A stretch of DNA of 64,000 nt from Bosea sp. AS-1 (GTDB lineage Bacteria; Pseudomonadota; Alphaproteobacteria; Rhizobiales; Beijerinckiaceae), in contig NZ_CP022372.1 in the NCBI RefSeq assembly GCF_002220095.1, positions 4,746,501 through 4,810,500 on the forward strand, written 5' to 3'. Position numbers and translations under genes: made by a program. Positions 60,873 to 64,000 of the stretch are shown piece after piece. The notes beneath the pieces were generated by a model. It was not told where the DNA came from. It made no database searches and saw nothing but the letters and a program-made list of their open reading frames with translations. Every line of letters begins with the position of its first letter. Positions within the stretch are counted from its first letter, which is position 1.

Positions 60873-61286
60873 ATGCCTCACATCTGGGTCGAATATTCCA
60901 GCAATCTCGAGGCCAGCGTCGATATTCCGGCGCTCCTCAAGACGGTGCAGGACGCCTTCATCGACGATGGAACGATCTTTCCGTTTGCAGGCGCTCGCAC
61001 ACGCGGCGTCCGCGTCGCCAACTACCTGATCGTCGATGGGCATCCCGACAACGCCTTCGTGCATGTGCTGCTACGGGTGGCCAAGGGCCGCTCCGAGGCG
61101 GACAGGAAGGAGGCGGGCAGCCGCACCTTCGCGGCGGTGAAGGCCTTTCTCGCGCCGGTTCTCGCGTCGCGACCGCTCGGCATCTCCGTGCAGATGGAAG
61201 AAGCCGACGAAACGCTGAACTTCAAGACCAGCAATTATCGCGATTACCTGAAGCAGCGTGGCATCCCTGAAAAGGTGGTAGCCTGA
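60873..61286 (+). CDS. hpaF: 5-carboxymethyl-2-hydroxymuconate delta-isomerase (HpaF)
   Basis: 137 residues from ATG 60873. It starts MPHIWVEYSSNLE; the Pro exposed after Met removal is the catalytic base of the tautomerase superfamily and the HIWVEYS opening is typical of HpaF/HpcD. The size agrees. It isomerises the ring-cleaved 5-carboxymethyl-2-hydroxymuconate, a step in homoprotocatechuate meta-cleavage. It is separated from the FAH and HpaH genes by the transporter and aminotransferase genes. Confidence 0.92.
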   Translation: MPHIWVEYSSNLEASVDIPALLKTVQDAFIDDGTIFPFAGARTRGVRVANYLIVDGHPDNAFVHVLLRVAKGRSEADRKEAGSRTFAAVKAFLAPVLASRPLGISVQMEEADETLNFKTSNYRDYLKQRGIPEKVVA

Positions 61287-61342
61287 CGCGCGGGCGGTGA
61301 CTCCAGCGTCAGATTCGCGCGGCTTCGATCCCGGGAGTTTCC

Positions 61343-61855
61343 ATGTCCAATCCTCTGCAGCGGCCTTCCGGACCCGCACCGCGTGATGCCGACCAGGCTG
61401 CGGCGCGCGTCCGAATCCGGCATTTTTCGAAATCGCTGCCTATGTCGCTGCTGAAGGCGCGCGAAGCGGTCATGCGTCATTTCCGAGCGAGCCTCAGGCG
61501 CTTCGGCATTACCGAACAGCAATGGCGCGTGCTGCGCGCCTTGACCTCCGGCGAGACATTTGAGGTGACCGAGCTGGCCGAAGCGACCTTCCTGCTCGCC
61601 CCCAGCCTGTCGCGCATCCTCAAGGACCTCGACGAAAGGGGGCTCATTCTCCGCCGAGCCTCGCCCACGGACCTGCGCCGCGGCATCGTCTCGATCTCGC
61701 CGCTGGGCCTCGAGCTGATCGCCCGCGCCGGCACCGAGTCCGAGGCCATCTACCGCGAGATCACCGGGCGATACGGCAGCGAGCGCCTCGCCGAATTGCA
61801 GAGCCTGCTCCGGCAACTCGAGGAATGCCTGGACGGCCCAGAGATCGCCGGCTGA
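61343..61855 (+). CDS. hpaR: MarR-family regulator, HpaR-like
   Basis: 170 residues from ATG 61343. FSKSLPMSLLKAREAVMRHFRASLRRFGITEQQWRVLRAL is the characteristic HpaR opening, followed by the MarR winged helix (ATFLLAPSLSRILKDLDERGLILRR) around residues 80-110. HpaR represses hpa operons and is released by the aromatic acid. The palindromes at 53534 and 55389 are probable targets; no copy is seen upstream of its own gene. Confidence 0.92.
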   Translation: MSNPLQRPSGPAPRDADQAAARVRIRHFSKSLPMSLLKAREAVMRHFRASLRRFGITEQQWRVLRALTSGETFEVTELAEATFLLAPSLSRILKDLDERGLILRRASPTDLRRGIVSISPLGLELIARAGTESEAIYREITGRYGSERLAELQSLLRQLEECLDGPEIAG

Positions 61856-61917
61856 ACCGGCTGGACAGGCGGCTTGGATCGGCAGATCACTAGGTGACCT
61901 CGCCGGAGACCCGCGCC

Positions 61918-62535
61918 ATGTCGCTCGATGTCTATGCCGCCTATCTCATTGCCTGCATTGTCATCATCATCGTTCCGGGGCCGACCGTCACGCTGATCGT
62001 CGCCAACAGCCTGAAGCATGGGACACGCGCGGGCCTCCTCAACGTGGCCGGAACCCAGGCCGGGCTCGCGATCATGATCGTGGTCGCCGGCATCGGGCTG
62101 AGCTCGGTCATCGCGGCGATGGGCCACTGGTTCGAATGGCTGAGGCTTGCCGGCGCCGCCTATCTGATCTGGCTAGGCTGGAAGATGTTCCGCGCCGCCG
62201 GTGCCGGTATCGAAGGCGCTGCGCCGGCGAAACCGCCGCGCGGCGGTTTCTTCCTGCAAGGTGCATTGGTCGCCTTGAGCAATCCAAAGATGATGCTGTT
62301 CTTCGGCGCCTTCTTCCCGCAGTTCCTCGATCCCACCCGAGACCACGCCACCCAGATCGCGCTCATGGGCGCGACGGCTCTGGCCTTCGCCGCGCTGAGC
62401 GACGGCACCTATGCCATGCTGTCCGGCCGGGCGGGGCATCTGCTCTCGCAAAGGCGCGTCCGGCTGATGTCGAAGTTCAGCGGTAGCCTGCTGATCGGCG
62501 GCGGCCTCTGGCTCGCCTCGACCCGGGCGAATTGA
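61918..62535 (+). CDS. LysE-family amino-acid exporter/permease
   Basis: 205 residues from ATG 61918, with GGAG nine bases upstream; the earlier in-frame GTG at 61894 is not preferred. The LysE/RhtB signature IIVPGPTVTLIVANSLKHGTRAG is at the N-terminus, and six membrane segments can be followed, including LVALSNPKMMLFFGAFFPQF. Exports amino acids or derivatives. It follows the MarR gene by 62 bp and could share its transcript. Confidence 0.92.
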   Translation: MSLDVYAAYLIACIVIIIVPGPTVTLIVANSLKHGTRAGLLNVAGTQAGLAIMIVVAGIGLSSVIAAMGHWFEWLRLAGAAYLIWLGWKMFRAAGAGIEGAAPAKPPRGGFFLQGALVALSNPKMMLFFGAFFPQFLDPTRDHATQIALMGATALAFAALSDGTYAMLSGRAGHLLSQRRVRLMSKFSGSLLIGGGLWLASTRAN

Positions 62536-62547
62536 GCGGGCGGCGCC

Positions 62548-63243
62548 TCACCAGGCAATCTTCTCGCCCTTGTAGTCACGAAAACTGTTGGTCTCGGCCA
62601 TCCCCGAAGCGTCGATGGTGCGGATCAGACCGGCCGCGCTTTCGGCCGGCGTGATGTCGGCGCCGCCGCCGCCCATATCGGTCTGGACCCAGCCCGGATG
62701 GAACAGCAACACGGCAACGTCCTTCCCTCTGACGGCGTTGCCGAACACCACCATGGCCATGTTCACCGCCGCCTTCGATGAGCGGTAGATCAGCGCGTTG
62801 CCGGGATTGGCGCCGATCGAGCCCATGCGGCTCGAGATCGTCGCGATCTTGCGTCCCTTCCCCGCCTCGACATTCGGCAGGAAAGCCTGCGCCACCCGAA
62901 GCGGCGCATAGACATTGACATCGAAGACCTCGCGCCAGGCATCGAAATCGAGATCGAGCCCGCTCTGCCGATCGCGCGGCCCATAGACCCCGGCATTGTT
63001 GAGCAGTACGTCGATGGCGCGACCGGCAAGCGCGTCCTTGGCGGCCGCCACGCTCGCATCGGAGGTGACATCGAGTTCGAGCGGCGTGAGTTGGCCTGGA
63101 TACCGGGCAGCGAATTCCACCAGCGCCTTCGCGCGCGGATCGCGTACTGCCGCGATGACATGGTCGCCCCGGCGCAGGAGTTCTGTCGCGATGGCCAGCC
63201 CAATGCCGCGATTGGCGCCGGTGATCATCCAGGTCTGAGGCAT
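62548..63243 (-). CDS. Short-chain dehydrogenase/reductase
   Basis: 231 residues from ATG 63243. The cofactor loop is TGANRGIG, followed by NNAGVYG. The catalytic Ser in SSRMGSIG and the Tyr-x-x-x-Lys motif (YRSSKAA) are present. This is a classical SDR of the C-factor/csgA-like type. Substrate unknown. It converges with the LysE gene, 12 bp apart. Confidence 0.92.
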   Translation of the reverse strand: MPQTWMITGANRGIGLAIATELLRRGDHVIAAVRDPRAKALVEFAARYPGQLTPLELDVTSDASVAAAKDALAGRAIDVLLNNAGVYGPRDRQSGLDLDFDAWREVFDVNVYAPLRVAQAFLPNVEAGKGRKIATISSRMGSIGANPGNALIYRSSKAAVNMAMVVFGNAVRGKDVAVLLFHPGWVQTDMGGGGADITPAESAAGLIRTIDASGMAETNSFRDYKGEKIAW

Positions 63244-63339
63244 GAGCGTTCTCCGTGACGAAGGCTGGAGGTAAGGCCTGCCGGTCCCTATTTCCAGATC
63301 GGTAGTCCCTCCCCCGAACCGTTGGGAAAGGCCTTCGAC

Positions 63340-64000
63340 ATGGCCGACGAACAGCAGATCCGCTTCAATGACGGCGCCGCCTATGAGGAGATGATGGGCA
63401 AGTGGAGCCGCCTCGCCGGAGATATCTTCCTCGACTGGCTCGCCCCGCCCGAAGGCCTGCGCTGGGCCGATATAGGCTGCGGCAACGGCGCGTCGACACA
63501 GTTGATCTTCGATCGCTGCGCGCCGTCCGCACTGAGCGGTATCGACCCGTCGCCGGGGCAACTGGACTATGCCCGCAAGCGCCCGGTCGCCGCCTTCGCG
63601 GAATTCACGCAGGGCGACGCCATGGACCTGCCCTACCCGGACCGGAGCTTCGACGCCGCGGTCATGGCGCTCGTGATCTTCTTCGTGCCGGATCCGGCCA
63701 GAGGCGTGGCGGAGATGGTGCGGATCACGCGCCCCAACGGCATCGTCGCCGCCTATGCCTGGGACATGCCGGGCGGCGGCTTCCCGCTCGACCCGGTTCT
63801 GGCCGAGCTCAAGGCGCTCGGGATGACGCCGCCGCGCCCGCCGAGCGCCGATATCTCACGCATCGACAGCATGGCCGCGCTCTGGACACAGGCCAGGCTG
63901 CGCGATGTCGAGACGCGCGAGATCAGCGTACGCCGTCACTTCGCCGATTTCGATGCCTTCTGGCATGCGAGCACGCTGGGTGCGACCGTCGCCCCCACCC
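63340..64000 (+). CDS. Class I SAM-dependent methyltransferase (3' end cut by window end)
   Basis: Open from ATG 63340 to the window end, 220 codons visible. Motif I is WADIGCGNGASTQ, followed by GIDPSPGQL and QGDAMDLPYPDRSFDAAVM, as in UbiE/Coq5-type (Methyltransf_11) enzymes. The acceptor is unknown. It is divergent from the SDR gene with a 96-bp gap and unrelated to the hpa-like cluster by any visible signal. Confidence 0.92.
   Translation, partial: MADEQQIRFNDGAAYEEMMGKWSRLAGDIFLDWLAPPEGLRWADIGCGNGASTQLIFDRCAPSALSGIDPSPGQLDYARKRPVAAFAEFTQGDAMDLPYPDRSFDAAVMALVIFFVPDPARGVAEMVRITRPNGIVAAYAWDMPGGGFPLDPVLAELKALGMTPPRPPSADISRIDSMAALWTQARLRDVETREISVRRHFADFDAFWHASTLGATVAPT

Overview
The window is a high-GC, gene-dense chromosomal segment with about 60 protein-coding genes. 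No rRNA, tRNA, CRISPR array, transposase or phage gene was recognised. The mix of TRAP and ABC uptake systems, GntR/LysR/MarR regulators, Tat-type substrate-binding proteins, AapJQMP-type amino-acid transport and frequent 4-bp start/stop overlaps suggests a soil or rhizosphere alphaproteobacterium of the Hyphomicrobiales. A Bosea-like organism would fit, but that is inference from gene families and not a database result.

Layout: (1) 1-1886: the end of a LysR gene and a two-domain GNAT protein. (2) 2065-8219, minus strand: enolase-superfamily enzyme, FadR-type regulator, TRAP transporter and a second enolase-superfamily enzyme, probably a sugar-acid catabolic unit. (3) 8290-14836, plus strand: a second GntR regulator, an esterase/lactonase, a sugar ABC transporter without its ATPase, a tagatose-epimerase-like TIM barrel and a Gfo/Idh/MocA oxidoreductase. 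Units 2 and 3 diverge from a 70-bp region full of palindromes. (4) 14953-21638: HemK/PrmC-like methyltransferase and a GNAT-like protein converging on a four-gene operon (asparagine synthase, acyl carrier protein, AMP-forming ligase, NAD-synthase-like protein). This looks like a small carrier-protein biosynthetic system and is the best candidate for something undescribed. (5) 22054-27605: small lipoprotein, QseBC/PmrAB-like two-component system divergent from DsbD and a DsbA/ScsC-like protein, then an L,D-transpeptidase. A perfect PmrA-type box lies in the divergent promoter. (6) 27636-31604: nicotinate/isoquinoline dehydrogenase-like molybdenum hydroxylase with a [2Fe-2S] subunit and a tri-haem cytochrome c.

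(7) 32031-36121: hydroxyproline catabolism (GntR regulator, DapA-family deaminase, FAD amino-acid oxidase, proline-racemase-family epimerase). (8) 36144-39195: Pat-like acyl-CoA synthetase/GNAT fusion and an MmcQ/YjbR protein. (9) 39266-42419: acyl-CoA dehydrogenase, class III CoA-transferase and MaoC-type hydratase. (10) 42544-47319: cytosine-deaminase-like amidohydrolase, CynX-type transporter, nucleoside deaminase, exported ankyrin-repeat protein and a divergent LysR gene. (11) 47439-50864: peptide-type ABC transporter without ATPases. (12) 51035-53344: biotin-sulfoxide-reductase-like molybdoenzyme. (13) 53680-61855: lower homoprotocatechuate (hpa) pathway genes interleaved with a complete amino-acid ABC transporter, a class V aminotransferase and an HpaR-like MarR regulator. 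Two promoters here share an 18-bp operator-like motif. (14) 61918-64000: LysE exporter, SDR and a methyltransferase cut by the window end.

A recurring feature is a strong intercistronic hairpin 15-18 nt after the stop codon of three of the four substrate-binding-protein genes (TRAP, sugar ABC, amino-acid ABC), in keeping with raised expression of the binding protein over its permeases.
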